Source of the DNA: Nannochloropsis oceanica | Lineage: Eukaryota; Sar; Eustigmatophyceae; Eustigmatales; Monodopsidaceae | Reading direction: 5' to 3' | DNA: 64,000 bases | Assembly (NCBI GenBank): GCA_004519485.1 | Contig: CP038108.1 | Coordinates: 1,084,431-1,148,430, forward strand | Part shown: positions 18,101-30,448 of the stretch, one piece after another | How positions within the stretch are numbered: the stretch's first letter is position 1 | Layout of the letters: each line of letters opens with the position of its first letter | Notes under the pieces: generated by a model | What the model was told of the DNA's origin: nothing | What the model saw: only the letters and a program-made list of their open reading frames with translations | Databases searched by the model: none | Program-made: the position numbers and the translations under genes

Positions 18101-20243
18101 AATCATGCCTCGATGTTTCGATGTGCTGACTTTCACCTCCCTCCCTTCCTCCCTCACCCCCTCCTTCCCTCCTTCCCTCCTCATCACAGGGTGCGTCCTC
18201 CCCTGTCCTCCAGCAAACCCTCCACCTGCACGCTCTCATCACCCGTCGAGTCCAAGAAGCGCGCACCTGGATACGGTACCTTGCCTTCCCTCCCATCCTC
18301 CCTCCCTCCCTTCCGCCCTCCCTCTCGCTCTATCGCCCGATATAAATATCCCCGACTGAACACCCTCACCTTCCTTTTCCCTCCCTCCCAACCTTCTCTC
18401 CCTCCAGAACCGTCAAGGCCTGGGACGCCAACCCCGACATTTCCCTCCCTCCCGCCCTCCTTCCCTCCCTCATGCGGCACCTCGATGCTGCTGGCGTGCG
18501 TCTGCGGCGTGACAAGCTCGAGGGGCTCGTGAGGAGAGAGGGAAGGAAGGGGTTGGGGGTTCGGGGAAGGGAAGCAGCAGGGGCAGGAGGGGACGAAGAA
18601 GAGGCAAAGAAGAAGGGGGGGATGGAGAAGAAGAGAATGAAAGTAGAAGGAGGAGGAGGAGGCGGATGGGGAGGGAAGGGAAGAAAAGACAGCTGTCCCC
18701 GACCAGGCTGTAGCGCACGCGTCCCTCCCTCCACCCCTCCCTCCGCCCCTCCCTCCTCCTCCCCCTACTGCTCCTCCCGCTGCCTCGTCCTCTCCAGCCC
18801 CTCCCTCCTTCGCTCCCTCGTCGGCCTCCGTCACCTTATGGACCAACACACCTACCACCCTCCCTCCCTCCCTCCCTCCCCCCTCCTCACCAACCTCCTG
18901 TCCTTCCTCCCGCCTCCCCTCCCGCCCTCCCTCCCTCCCTCCCCCTCCCTCGACGGGGTGGCTGCGGGCCTCGCCTCAGGTTCCCTTGCTTGGCAACGTC
19001 CGTCTATCTGGTCATCAGCCTGTGGGGATCGAGGCCTCCCTCCTTCCCTCCTTCCTTCCCTCCCTCCCTCCCCTCCTTTGTCCTTTCCCTTCCCTGGGCT
19101 TCGAGAAAAAGGAGGAAAAGGAGGAGGAGGAGGAGGAGGAGGAGGAGGAGGAGGAGGAGGAAGAGGAGGAGGAGCACGAGAGAAGATGCGGGCGGCATTG
19201 CGTGAGACCTTCGAGAAGGGCATGGGCCGACTGATGGGGCAGGAAGGGAAGGAGGGCGGGAGGGAGGGAGGGATGGAGGTGAACCGTGCCTTATGCGCAG
19301 TCTTGGCGTGGGAGCTGGAGCATGAGCTGCTAGCGTTTGCGGCGAGTGGTGGAGGGGGAGGGAGAGAAGGAGGGAGGGACGGAGGGGGGATGGAGCAGAA
19401 GAGGAAGGAGCTGCTGAGAAAAAAGTATGCGAGTATCAAGGTATGGAGGGAAAGGAGAGAGGGAGGGGAGGGAGGGAAGGAGTGGTGGAGGGAGGGCGGG
19501 AGATAAGTCCATAGGTTTACTCACCCACCCTCCCTCCCGTCCTTCTTTCCCCCCTTTCTGTAGTATAATTTGGACAGTCCTCACAATCCCTATCTCCTTC
19601 ACCGCCTCCTCTGCGGCTCCCTCTCCCTCGACGCCCTGTGTCATCTCTCGGCCGACGAGCTCGCGGCCACCAACGAGGTAAGCCCCTCCCCTCCTCCCTC
19701 TCTCCCTCCCTCCCTTCCTCCCTCCCTCCTTCCTTCCTTGCTCATCACACCGCTTTGTCCCGAATTTCCTTATCCCAGGACGCGGAGGCTGCCCGATTGG
19801 CAGCTGCCAAGAAAGCCCTCCTCGTCGACAGGGATATGTTCTCGACGAAGGAGAGGGGGAGGAAGGGGGAGGCGGCGGGGTCGGAGCAGCAGCTGCAGCA
19901 GCAGAAGGGGAAGAATCAGACGAGGAAGAAGAAGGAGAGGGGGAGGCCAAAGAAAGAGGAGGGAGGAGAGAAGGAGGAGGGGGGGGGGGACGAGGAGGAG
20001 GACGAGGACGAGGACGAGGAGGACGAGAAGGACGGGAAAGGGAAGGGAGGAGTAGTCTCGGGAGCAAGTGGGAACAAGAGGAAGAAAATGAGTCTCTCCC
20101 CCCTCCTTCTTCGTCCGCGCGAACTCCTGCAGCTCCCTTCCTCCTCCCCTCCCTTCCCCTCCTCCTCCCCGCCCCCCTTCTCCCCCTCCCCGTCGCCCAC
20201 GAACGGAGCCACGCTTGCAGCAACAGCAGCAGCAACAACAGCC

Positions 20244-20278
<35 letters not shown>

Positions 20279-21363
20279 GGAAGGAGGAGTAGCAGCCGCG
20301 GCAGAGAAGACTCATGTGCTGACCCCTCCCCCCTCTTTCCTCCCCCTCCACCCCACCCGAACTGGCCTCCCTCAACAAGACACCGAGGAGGAAGGAAAGG
20401 AGGGAGGGAAGGAGGGAGGGAAGGAGGGAGGGACGGAAGGAGAGAAGGAGGGAGGGAGGACGTTCTACACGCTTGAGCAGCCCAGCAGCAGTGGGGAGGG
20501 GAGAGGGACTTATCTTTATATGAAAATGTGGGCACCCGCGGCGGCTCACCCTACGCTGGCCTCTTTTTTGCAGGTAGGCAGGGAGGGAAGGAGGGAGAGA
20601 GGAAGGGAGGAAGAAAAAGAGGGGGTGAGTGAGAGACGGAGGGATGGGGGAAGAGATGGAGGGGGGAAGGAGGTGTACACCTGATTTCACGATTCACGTA
20701 CTGGCCCATATGTCCCTTGAACTTCCTTTTTTTCTCCCCCCTGCCCCCCCTTCCTCCTCCCTCTTTCGTAATGCATGCATCGACCTGTCCCCCCCTCCCT
20801 CCCTCCTCCCAGAGCGATGCCCTCGTGGTCAAAGGCCGCACTAGGATTCCCGACCTCAACACCTACCTCCGTCAGTGCCAGACCTCCCCGCGATTCACGG
20901 TCCTCCCCCTCCTCCTGACCGATGCCTCCCCTTCCTTCCCTGCCCCCCTCCCTCCCTCCCACCCGCCCTCCCTCCTCCCTCCTGGATTCTTCCCTTCGTC
21001 CCCAGAGGAGAACACATTGGCTTTCACGGCCCTGGTAGATGCGTTGGTCTCCAGTGAAAAAGCTGCCTATGTAGGCGTGGGATTCTCCTCCCTCCCTCCC
21101 TCCCTCCCTTCCTCGGCCGGGAGGACGGAGGGAGGGAAGGAGGGAGGGAAGGAGGGAAGGAGGGAGGGAGGAGGGGACTCCCTGCATGTGTATGTGGTTC
21201 CGCAGGCCTTGCTCCGGTCGTGTCCGGCGGCGAGGGCATGTTCCAATGCCGAGGGAGGGAGAGAGGGAGGGAGGGAGGGAGGGGTAGGTTTTGTGCACGC
21301 GGTCGCGGTGGTGAAGAAAAGCCTCTCGACGCTGCGACGGGAAGAGGAGGCAGCAGCAGCTGT

Positions 21364-21394
<31 letters not shown>

Positions 21395-22753
21395 GCGGAA
21401 GCAACGGTGGTTGGGGTGGAGGAAGGGAAGGAGGAAGGGGTGATGATGCCCTCTTCTCCGATGGGGGGAGGGCTGGCGTCTCCGGAACAGAGCGAGGGTG
21501 AGGAGGAGGAGGAAGGGAAGGGGGGAGGGGGTGAAGGCAAGGAGGATGGAAGAGGAAGGGGAGAGGAAGGAGGCGGCTCGGGGTTTTCCCCTCCTCCTCT
21601 TGAAGATCCCTCTGAAGCCCGCCCGCCCTCCCTCCCTCCCTCCCTCCCTCCCTCGGTCCCTTCCCATCCCTCCCACTCCTCGCCAGCCATCTGGGGCGGC
21701 TGGCGAGGCGTGAAACGTCGAAATATCCGTCCATCTACCCCTCCTTCCCTCCCCCCCTCCCCTACCGACCTTCTGAGTGACGAGGAGCGGGCCCGCGTGG
21801 AGGCCACGGCGAGCTTTGTGGCTAACAAGGGAACGGCCGCCTTGGCGGTGCTGAGGGAAAGTGCTGCGGCTGCGAGCGGATCGCTATTTTTCCTCGAAAG
21901 CGGGGCCAGGGGGCATGCTTTCTTCATGTCGCTCCTTCCACCGTCTTTCCTAACCCAGTCCATGCCCTCTCCTCCTGCTCCTCATTTTCCTCCTCCTCTT
22001 GCTACTGCTGCTGCCGCTCCTCCTCCTCCTCTCCCTCCTCCGCCCCCTCCTCCGTCTTCATTTTCTCCCCCGCGACTCGCAAGCACCATTCGCGGCTCTT
22101 TTTCCCCTTCTCAATGGAAGAGGGAGGGAGGGAGGGAGGAAGGGAGGGAGAGGAGGAGGGATGTTGGAGGCGTTAGTGGTTTTTCTCCTCCCCGCTCTCG
22201 CCCCCGCCAACGGTCTTTTTCACCCGGACGGTCGCCATCGTCCGCTCCCTCGTCCTACCACCATCACGACCACCATCATCGACCTCATTACGATGACGCA
22301 CCATCCTTTCCTCGCTCCTTTGCCTCCCCTACCTCCTTCTCCCCTCCGCGGGTGTCCGCAACGAGAAGGAGGACGGAAGAAAGTGGAGGGGGTAAAGCAG
22401 GAAGAAGGGAGGAAGGAAGGGAAAGAAAACGCTCCCGCAGCCGTTCTCGCAGCCGTTCCCGCAGCCGTTCCCGCAGCCGTTCCCGTAGCCGTTACCGTCT
22501 TTCCTCCTCTCCTGCTCCCGTTCCTGCACGTTCCCTTCTTTCGCCCCGTCCTCGGCCTCATTCTTCTTCATCTTCTGCTGCTTCTTTGTCTCCCTCCTCC
22601 TCCCGGAAGCGATCGCCCTCCCCTCCCCTCCCTTCCTCTCTCCTTCCTCCTCCTCCTATATCCTCTTCGCGACGGAGAAGGCGTGGCTATGGAGAAGGAG
22701 AGAAGGAAGAAGGTCTGCAACAGGAGCAAGAGCAGCAGCAAGAGCAGCAACCT

Positions 22754-22824
<71 letters not shown>

Positions 22825-22919
22825 GAAACAACAACAGCAGCAGAAACAACAACAACAGCAGCAGCAGAAAGAGCAGCAGCAGCATCAGCAGCAGAAACAA
22901 CAACAGGAGCAGAAGCAGC

Positions 22920-23004
<85 letters not shown>

Positions 23005-23013
23005 ACAGCAACA

Positions 23014-23082
<69 letters not shown>

Positions 23083-23980
23083 GGAGCAGCAGCAGCAGCG
23101 AAAGTTGTCGCCGAAGCTGCAGCAGCAGGACGAGGTGGAGCACCAACAGCAGCAACAGCAACCGCAGCGGCAAAAACCGTCGCCGAAGCTGCAGCAGGAG
23201 GAGGAAAAGGAGCACCAACAGCAGCAGCAGCGGCGGCAGCAGCAGCAGCAAAGGCCGCTGCTGTTGCCGAAGCAGAAGCAGCAGGAGGAGCAAGAGTTGG
23301 AGGAAGGGGAGGAAATCGAGGAGGGGGAAGAGAAGGAAGAAGAGAAAGGTCAGGGGAAAACGCGAACACGGCGCTCTCGGTGGGAGGAAGATACACGTCC
23401 GGTAAAAGAAAGAGGGAGGGAGGGAGCGAGCAGAGAAGGGAAGGAGCAGCAACAATCCACCCCTCGGGCCTTCGGCACCTTGGCCTCCAGCCCGGTTGCA
23501 CCCCCGCGCCCTCCACGTCTCCCTCCTTCCCTGCCTACTCCTCTCCTTCCTCCTTTCCGTCCCCCGGGCAGCGGCAGTCTTGCTGGGTCCCCTCCCTCCC
23601 TCCCTCTCTCCCTCCCTCCCTCCCTCCCTCCCTCCCTCCCTCCAAGGATGGGACCACCGCGTGCAATGACGGCCTCTCTCGTCCCTTCCCTCGTCGCTCC
23701 CGGCAGCGAACATCTTCCGGGCGCTGTGTCAGGGGCCCTTGGCCAAACGATCGGTCAGGCGCCTCAGCAGCAGCAAAAGCAACAACTACAATTATCTCCT
23801 TATGTCAAACCCGCTGAAAACGGCTTTGGTGGTCCTTCCCCTCCTCCTCCTCTTTCTCGTCCTTCCCCTTCTCCTTTTGCAGTAGCACTCCCCTCTTCTC
23901 ACCACGGTCCGCCAGTGGCCGCATTAACCCCCTCCGGCCCTCTTCTGCCAGTATACCAGCACCACCACAACCACCAGCAG

Positions 23981-24012
<32 letters not shown>

Positions 24013-24271
24013 CCAGCAGCCGCCGCCCTTCCAACAAACCTCTCCGCAGTACCACCACCACCACCACCACCACCAGCAGCAGCAGCAGCAGTCACCGCCA
24101 TTTAATGGTGGAGTTTTTCCTCCTAGACCCCTTCTTCCCCTTCCGCCTCACCCTCAGGCGCGTCCTCCCATGCAGCAGCAGCAGCAACCACAACAACAGG
24201 CACAGCAGCCCCCGAGGCGGCTACCGCAATACCATGCGTTCCATCGACCGAGGCCAGGGGGGGGAAAATGA
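11810..24271 (+). CDS. PHD / TFIIS-M / SPOC nuclear protein (Bye1/DIDO/PHF3-like)
   Basis: Twenty exons: 11810-12161, 12483-12730, 12828-12904, 13149-13275, 13418-13489, 13620-13882, 13999-14095, 14232-14342, 14578-14757, 14914-16025, 16193-16392, 16525-16661, 16858-17115, 17305-17594, 17784-18018, 18190-18275, 18408-19440, 19564-19677, 19779-20573, 20813-24271. All phases match, giving about 3081 residues. Order of parts: polyQ; an ePHD-like Cys/His half-finger from C101; a PHD finger at 181-227 (CVCRQPYDDEGQLIECATCK then DWFH); a long helical region with W-centred segments reminiscent of the KDM5 PLU-1 domain (inference); a CPRPGC...YCSSRC zinc site; TFIIS central domain about 1540-1664 (YNLDSPHNPYLLHRLL); SPOC about 1890-2095; an SR/RS run about 2467-2493; polyQ about 2565-2690. 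PHD plus TFIIS-M plus SPOC is the layout of yeast Bye1 and animal PHF3/DIDO1, which read H3K4me3 and bind RNA polymerase II. Exons 9, 10 and 15 contain in-frame GGGA repeats. Confidence 0.82.
14172..14218 (+). repeat. (ACTC)n intronic microsatellite
   Basis: About eleven ACTC units just before the acceptor of exon 8 (14232). They occupy the place where CCCT repeats stand in neighbouring introns. Confidence 0.85.
14395..14480 (+). repeat. GGACGGAG-type tandem repeat in intron
   Basis: Imperfect GGAC/GGAG units, a variant of the GGGA tract, after the donor of exon 8 at 14343. Confidence 0.8.
22740..23092 (+). repeat. (CAG)n region coding polyQ
   Basis: About 350 bp of CAG with scattered CAA, AAA and GAG triplets in the last exon of the PHD/SPOC gene. 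It codes an interrupted glutamine tract. Confidence 0.92.
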
Positions 24272-24853
24272 AGGAGAAGGAAGGAGAATAGAGAGGATCA
24301 ATATGTGAGAATTTGTTTGGTATCAAAGACGATGGCGCAGGTGAGTAGGTGGATGGATGGTGAGTAAAGCTTGCCGTGCATTGTCTAGAAGTATACATAA
24401 TATGAGCTTGTGAAGGGATATGCGTGCGTGCGGGCAAATCAATGCATACCCCGAACCAACCCATCCATCCCATCCATAAAGCAACAAATAGAAATGGCTC
24501 TAAGAAGGCTCGGATGTAAAGAAATGTGGACTAGCAAGAAGCTCTACCGATGATAATGCCGCGATAATATCCGCGAGCATATCTATACGCTCTTTGATTA
24601 TTTCGTCAAGCATGTGAGCGCTTTGCTGGCAGACTGGAAAGCCGGCCGTTGGTGTAACGGGGAAGAAAAGACTGACCTTGACGTTTTATATATATTTATA
24701 TTTCACAACATGTATTTGTTTCTTTTCCCGGTCCCTGCTTCATAATTTACCCTTTTTCGTATTTCTTTAGGGTTGATTGAATTTCCCGCCACAATTCTAC
24801 CACATCTCTCTGCCTGCCACCCTCCTTTACATAGGCACTCCACACACACGCGC
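24272..24853. other. Convergent intergenic region
   Basis: Lies between the ends of the PHD/SPOC gene (+) and the polytopic membrane-protein gene (-). AT-richer, no repeats of note, no gene seen. It presumably holds both 3' UTRs. Confidence 0.5.
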
Positions 24854-27800
24854 TCATACCCCAGCGGCCACCGTCTCTCTCCCCCCTCCTTTTTTCCCTT
24901 CCTCCATCCCTCCCCCTCCCACCTCCTCTTCCTCCTCTGGCCCACCGGGCAGCCGGGCGTAGTATCCTGCCCCTGCTCCTCCTTTCCCTCCCTTCTTTCC
25001 GCCGTCGACCACGAAGCGGGAATGATTGCGCCTGAAACCAGCGATGGGCTTGTGGACCGAGACGTTCACATGTACTCCTATAGGAACCGAGGGAGGAATG
25101 GAGGGAGAGAGGGACGGTGGTTGAGTATATTTTGCGAGACGGAAACAAGCATGCATGTCCTCCTTTTCCTCCCTCCTTCCCTCCCTCCCTCCCTCCCTCC
25201 CTCCCCTTGCCTCACCTCCCAGGTAGTCGGGCACGTAGGTGCCCAGCCTGAGTCTCTGCGCCGGCAGGTCTCGATTGGCATAAAGGATGTAAAGGCAAGC
25301 CACCACAACGAGGTGCTGCGCGCAAAATTGGATGAGCTGGCCGACAAGGGAGAGGTGGCACATGCGACACAATTTGTGGGCGGCCTGTGAGAATCGAGGA
25401 AGGGAGGGAGGGGGGGAGGCAAGGAGGGAGGGAAGGAAGAGGGAAGAGGAGGTTAAAGAGGCAAGAGAGAAGGTGTAAAGGAGGGAGGGAGAAAGGGAAG
25501 CAGGGAAGTGGCAAGGGAGGGAAGGGGGGAGGAGAGAAGGAGGGAGGGATTCACCGCGCATTTGATTTACCCACCCCTTGATCCCTCGCAAATATGCTGG
25601 ATCTGGTGGAGATGTAGGCGGGGCAGCCGGTCGCCGAGTCCATCGACCAGATGTCGAACGACGTGGCCAGCGACTTGTCCTGCCGAGAAAGGGAGGGAGG
25701 GGGGGGGGGATGAGGGTGCTGCTCCGTGCTGGCACCAGCTTCGTTTCCTTCTTCCTTCCCTCCCTCCCTCCCTACCTTGTTGAAGGGGTAGGTCACGCCA
25801 TTGAAGCCGTGAAAGGTGGCAAGGATGGAGGGGTAGGACAAAACTACGTGGATGTACGAGATGAAGGCGCCGAGCTTAAACTTTTCTAGGTCACCCTAGA
25901 GGGTGGGAGGGAGGGAGGGAGGGAGGGAGGGAGGGAGGGAGGGAGGGAGGAGCACTGAGGTTGAGGGCTTTCCACGGTCGCGGTAGGGGGAGATATGAGG
26001 AGAGGATAATGGGGAGAGGGGCACGCGTATGGGGGGGAAAGGAGGAAACGAGGGAGGGAGGGAGGGAGGGAGGGAAGGAAGGAACGTGCCTTGCATGTCC
26101 CCACCCCAATGGCCCCCAAAGTCATCATCATCGTTAGAGAGACGATGTCCAGCTCTCCTTTGCTGAATACGAAAAAGTTATCCATGTTGGAGTCCTGAGC
26201 AGAGAAAGAGGGAGGGAGAGAGGGAAGGTGGAGGGAAGAGACATGTGAGCTTGATTGGTTGGTTCCATGCACTGTCTTCGCGTGTATAGGAACCGCCAAA
26301 TTTACTCACTCCCGCACTCCCTCCCTCACTCCCTCCCTCCCTTCCTCCTTACACTGAGCACATCGAGCGTGAGCTGGGCCACCGTTTCCTTGGCATAGAA
26401 GCACGTCACATACCCGGCAAACGCCACGACGAGGAGTCCCAGGGGGTAGGCGTTGCCTTCAGCAGGGAGGGAGGGAGGGAGGGAGGAAGGGAGGAAGGGA
26501 GGGAGGGAGGGAGGGAGAGGAGATAAGGCGGGAGGGAGAATGATGAGCAAAGTCGATGTGCAAGGGTAAAGGGAAGGGGAGGGAGGGAGGAGAGAGATGG
26601 GAAGGGAGGGAGAGAGGGAGGGAGGGAGGGAGGAAGGGTGGGGAGGGAGGGAAGGGAGGGGAGGGAGGGATGGGAGGGAGGGACGGGAGGGAGGGTAGAG
26701 AGGAGGGAGGGAGGGAGGGAGGGACAGACCTTGGAGCTGGAACCGCCCAGCCGCTGGCCTTTCCTTGTAATTGGCGACGGCGCACGTGGCCACAACGACG
26801 AAGATGGACGCCTGGGAGGAGGGAGGGGGCGAGGGAAGGGGGGGGTTAGGCAGGAAGAAGAAGGGATGAGATGGCAAGGCGGAAAAAATCGATTTTGATT
26901 TTGAATTACGAGTCCCCACTCCCCTCCCTCCCTCCCTCCCTCCCTCCTTACCACCAGGACGACCACCATGATTTGAAATATGAGGAACCATTTGTTCAAA
27001 TGATAGGCAGGCGCGCAGGAGGAGGGGGCCCACTTGGCCGTGGCGTCGGGGAAGTCGTACATGTGCGGGTGGATGTACTTGATGAGGGTGAGGAGCGTGG
27101 CAGACAGTTGCTGGAGGGAGGGAGGGAGGGAGGGAAGGCGAAGAAGTGAGGTGTTCAGGAAATAGGAGAAAGCGGTGCCATGGGATCAACACTCCCTTGA
27201 CATGATTCCTTTCCTCCCCTCTTCCCTCCGCCCCTCCCTCCCTCCCTCCCTCCCTTCCTTCCTCACCTGGGGCTGGGGCTGGATGGGCTCCGCCTCCCTG
27301 TACACGATAATCCCAAGCAAGGCCATCATGTTGGTGAAGAGAGCGTAGGGGAGGATGTCCGTATCCTGTGGGAGGAAGGGTGGGAGGGACAGAAGATAGA
27401 GGGAGTGAGACAAGGCGGTGTATCGAAGCACGTGGGAGGGAGGGAGGGAGGGAGGGAGGGAGTTAGGGATCCGCGCACCTTGACACCGACGTAAGCCATT
27501 TTGAAGACGACGATGATAAAGACAAAGACACGCCCAGCGTAGGACGCTGGGGGGGGGGATGAGAGATTATTACAAGGACGGTTAGGGGATGAGGGGGAGA
27601 GAGAGGGAGGGAGGGAGGGAGGGAGGGAGGGAGGGAGGGAGGGAGGGAGGGAGGGAGGGAGGGAGGGAGGGAGGGAGGGAGGGAGGGAGGGAGGGAGGGA
27701 GGAACCATTGGCTCACCAGCAGCCATCAAGTAATTCGTTTTGTCCTCGGCGTGGTTTCCAAAGACGTCTACTCCCTGGTCAAAAAGAGGTGTGCATAGAA

Positions 27801-28502
27801 ATTAAGCGAAACATACTCCGTAAATCCATGCGTGTTCTCGCCATCCGTCTTCTTCTGCCTTTCCTCCCTCACTTCCCTTCCTCCCTTCCTCACTCCCTAC
27901 CTGGTTGGGATAGATGAGACACCGCTGCCAGTCGTCCTTGGTGTACGCATATTGATTTGCAAATAGCCAGGCATAGGCACACGCGAATGAGATATTAATG
28001 ATGGTAAGGGGGATCCCTATCACGAAGAGGACGCGCAGAACCGTGAGGGACCTTGGGGGGGGGAGCGAGGCGGGAGGCAAAGGGGGGTAAGGGGAGTAAG
28101 ATGGTGAGAATGGTCGACCCGAGGACGGGAAAGCGATGACGAGAGCCGTTGCATTATGCCCTCCTTTCATTAATTCCACGAGGAGAGGTTTGCGATGCCT
28201 GTCCCTATCCTGTCTTAATCCCATTCCATCTCCCACAGCTGCATTCAAAAGGCGAGACATACACACTACACACACGCACTCATCAACACGACGTACCGGT
28301 CCTGGATCTGAAAAAGGCGTCGAGCCAGGCGCTGCTCTTCCCTGCTTTGCCGACTACTGCTCTTCTTCTCGCTGTGTCCTTGTAAATGGTGGTTGCCTTG
28401 GGCGTGATGGACATGGTTGGAGGACGAAGTGGAGGTGCCACCTGCGCCCGAAGGCGGTGGACTGCCCATGCCACCAGCACTGCTAGTGGTGGGGAGCGGC
28501 AT
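24854..28502 (-). CDS. Polytopic membrane protein, function unknown
   Basis: Thirteen minus-strand exons: 28502-28297, 28051-27901, 27774-27717, 27546-27479, 27365-27267, 27110-26952, 26811-26730, 26456-26353, 26194-26090, 25895-25776, 25679-25575, 25384-25216, 25077-24854. All phases agree, giving about 549 residues. The first 65 residues are polar. Roughly eight or nine hydrophobic helices follow, for example around LRVLFVIGIPLTIINISFA, VFVFIIVVFKMAYVG, FQIMVVVLVASIFVVVA, LGLLVVAFAGYVTCFYA and LVVVACLYILYA. A conserved-looking soluble piece (DKSLATSFDIWSMDSATG) lies before the last helix. The C-tail is acidic and glycine-rich. I do not recognise the family. The intron after exon 9 uses a GC donor (AAG then GCACGT). 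In the sense strand all introns are CCCT-rich. Confidence 0.75.
27600..27702 (+). repeat. Longest (GGGA)n tract
   Basis: About 100 bp of perfect GGGA units in the intron between exons 3 and 4 of the membrane-protein gene. The transcript carries CCCU; the template strand carries the G-runs. Confidence 0.95.
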
Positions 28503-29637
28503 GGACTAGCCGCGGAATCTTGTATGTCTATGTGAATGTCGATGGTCACGTGGTTTGATTTGGATAATCAGGATCATGGTGGATGTTGTGGTGTGGAACG
28601 ATTGAGGCATTCAAAAGCAGGGGGTGCGCCCCCGTTTGATTGGGGAGAAATGCAAAGGCTCTCACTCAAACTGAGGTGGCATTGAGGTAGTGGCATGGCA
28701 TTTCGCATTTTTATCATCGAATTTTGATTTACGGTATTCGCCGCGTGTCTGTGTCCCTGTGTAGCCTGTTTGTGAGCAAGACGAGAACGCTGTTTTTGGG
28801 CTTGTGTCCGTTGGCGGGCCATGAATGAATCCCGAGCACGTCGCCGTTGCTGCGTCCTCAACGGATCATCAAAAGGAGTTGCATTTTACCTGTTGCGTCT
28901 AGTCGTACGGTGTTAACCTCTATCTGTGACAAAATTGACATACTCGATTTGTTTCTCGTAAATGCGACTGTCTGCAGTCGTCGAGCTTGTTCTTATTTCA
29001 GGGTTGGAGCGGCCTGTCACGGCAAACCTCCTCCTTCCCGTAAAACGAGCAGGGGCAGGACATGAAGACACAATATAATTACATCAGGATATCTGTTTCT
29101 CATGTTGCCAATTTTGCGGTGTTTTGTGGTCTTATCCTGCCCTTGATTGCTTCCCCCGCCTGCTCTCCTCTTCCTTCTCTTTCCATGAACGTGTTCGCCC
29201 GAGTCCTATTCTTTTGCTTAGAAATGGACCACAGTACGTACATCCAACAAATATATTCTTCTTCTGTTTGTCAGTGGGATGGATACTCAAGGGTAGAATC
29301 TCCATATTCTGTTGATCGTTTCAACCCTTATCAGCAAAACAAAAAGTGCTGCCACGCGTTCATCTTCGTTTCTACCTTCAAGGTGGAGGGGCATTAATGT
29401 GACGATAAATATGACGGTAAAAGTGTGATGGACGGGGTACTGATGATGGATGAAGGCTTTCTGGTCTAAGCAGTAAGGGCATGAGGGCCGAGTGGCGAAA
29501 GGAGGGAAGACGGAAGGTCATGAGCGAAGAAAGGAGGACGACAGAAAGGAAGATGCCCAAGACATGGAGGACTCGAGCAAGAATAAGTACACAGAATGTA
29601 TCGCAGATTGTTTAAAGTCGTCACAAGCGCGTTTCAA
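28503..29637. other. Intergenic region
   Basis: Upstream of the membrane-protein gene and downstream of the partial gene at 29638. No tetranucleotide tracts. Only short ORFs under 112 codons without recognisable motifs. Likely promoter plus 3' UTR. Confidence 0.45.
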
Positions 29638-30277
29638 TCAAATACCCTCCTCCTCCTCCCCTCCTTCTTGTTCCATAAGCACAAGGCTCGCCCTTGATCT
29701 CAACTCCGGGCTCAACACTTCCCCCACCTCCACGACAAACAGCAATCCCTCCTTCTGGAGAGCGGAACGAGCAGTCGAAAACGCCACCATGCTGGGCGTA
29801 TCTTCCACCAGCTCTCTTATCTTGAGTTGTGCGGAGAGAGTGAATGCTTGTAGGTGGATAGCAACGCGGGAAAGGGAGGAAGGAAGGGAGGACGGGGTCG
29901 TCGCTGTTGCAATTGCAGCTCCTGCTCCTGCTCCTGCTTTTACTCCTCCTTTGCCATCCCCATTTTCAAGGGAGGGTGGGAGGGAGGAAGGGAGCGCTCT
30001 AGGAAGGAGCAAGGCTTTTTTAATATCGTCTCGGACGTTGGGAACTTCGGGACCGTCGTACAAGGATTTGACTACCCGATAGTGCTGCACGTCGATAGGG
30101 CCGAGGGAGGAAGGGGGAAGGGACTGGTGACCGGTGCTGGTACTAGTGAGGGCAGTCATGATGGTGCTAGCTAAGGAGGATGAGGAGGAGAAACGAGGGA
30201 CGGAGGGAGGGCCATGCCGGTGCTGAATGACCACAACGGCGGGTGCCAGGATGCCTTGGAAGTAATACTGAAGGGTG
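29638..30277 (-). CDS. Unknown protein, C-terminal part, cut by assembly gap
   Basis: An open minus-strand frame runs from the gap edge (30277) to a stop at 29638, about 212 residues. It looks like protein rather than noise: LQYYFQGILAPAVVVIQHRH, then HYRVVKSLYDGPEVPNVRDD, and AIHLQAFTLSAQLKIRELVE near the C-terminus. A serine/alanine-rich middle resembles other insertions here. Beyond the gap, 30448-30378 (-) is preceded by an acceptor-like CTAAG and reads ISQLIRNLNFLLLKRVVDPP, possibly the exon before. I could not find an in-frame first exon. The plus strand is also open over much of this stretch (29492-30082, and 30540-30709 after a good acceptor), so strand is not certain. Family not recognised. 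Confidence 0.4.
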
Positions 30278-30377
30278 NNNNNNNNNNNNNNNNNNNNNNN
30301 NNNNNNNNNNNNNNNNNNNNNNNNNNNNNNNNNNNNNNNNNNNNNNNNNNNNNNNNNNNNNNNNNNNNNNNNNNNNN
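30278..30377. other. Assembly gap (100 N)
   Basis: Exactly 100 N, the conventional placeholder for a gap of unknown size. It interrupts the gene at 29638-30448. A long CCCTCC tract lies within 85 bp of its right edge. Confidence 0.99.
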
Positions 30378-30448
30378 GGGGCCGGCGGATCGACTACTCT
30401 CTTCAAGAGAAGGAAATTGAGATTACGAATGAGTTGGGATATGATGGA

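Noticed and set aside
11810-24271. Calling the PHD gene a KDM5 demethylase
   Set aside because: No JmjN, ARID or JmjC domain is visible; TFIIS-M and SPOC place it with Bye1/PHF3/DIDO instead.
27600-27702. Regular short repeats as a CRISPR array
   Set aside because: Units are 4 bp with no spacers; this is a microsatellite in a eukaryotic intron.
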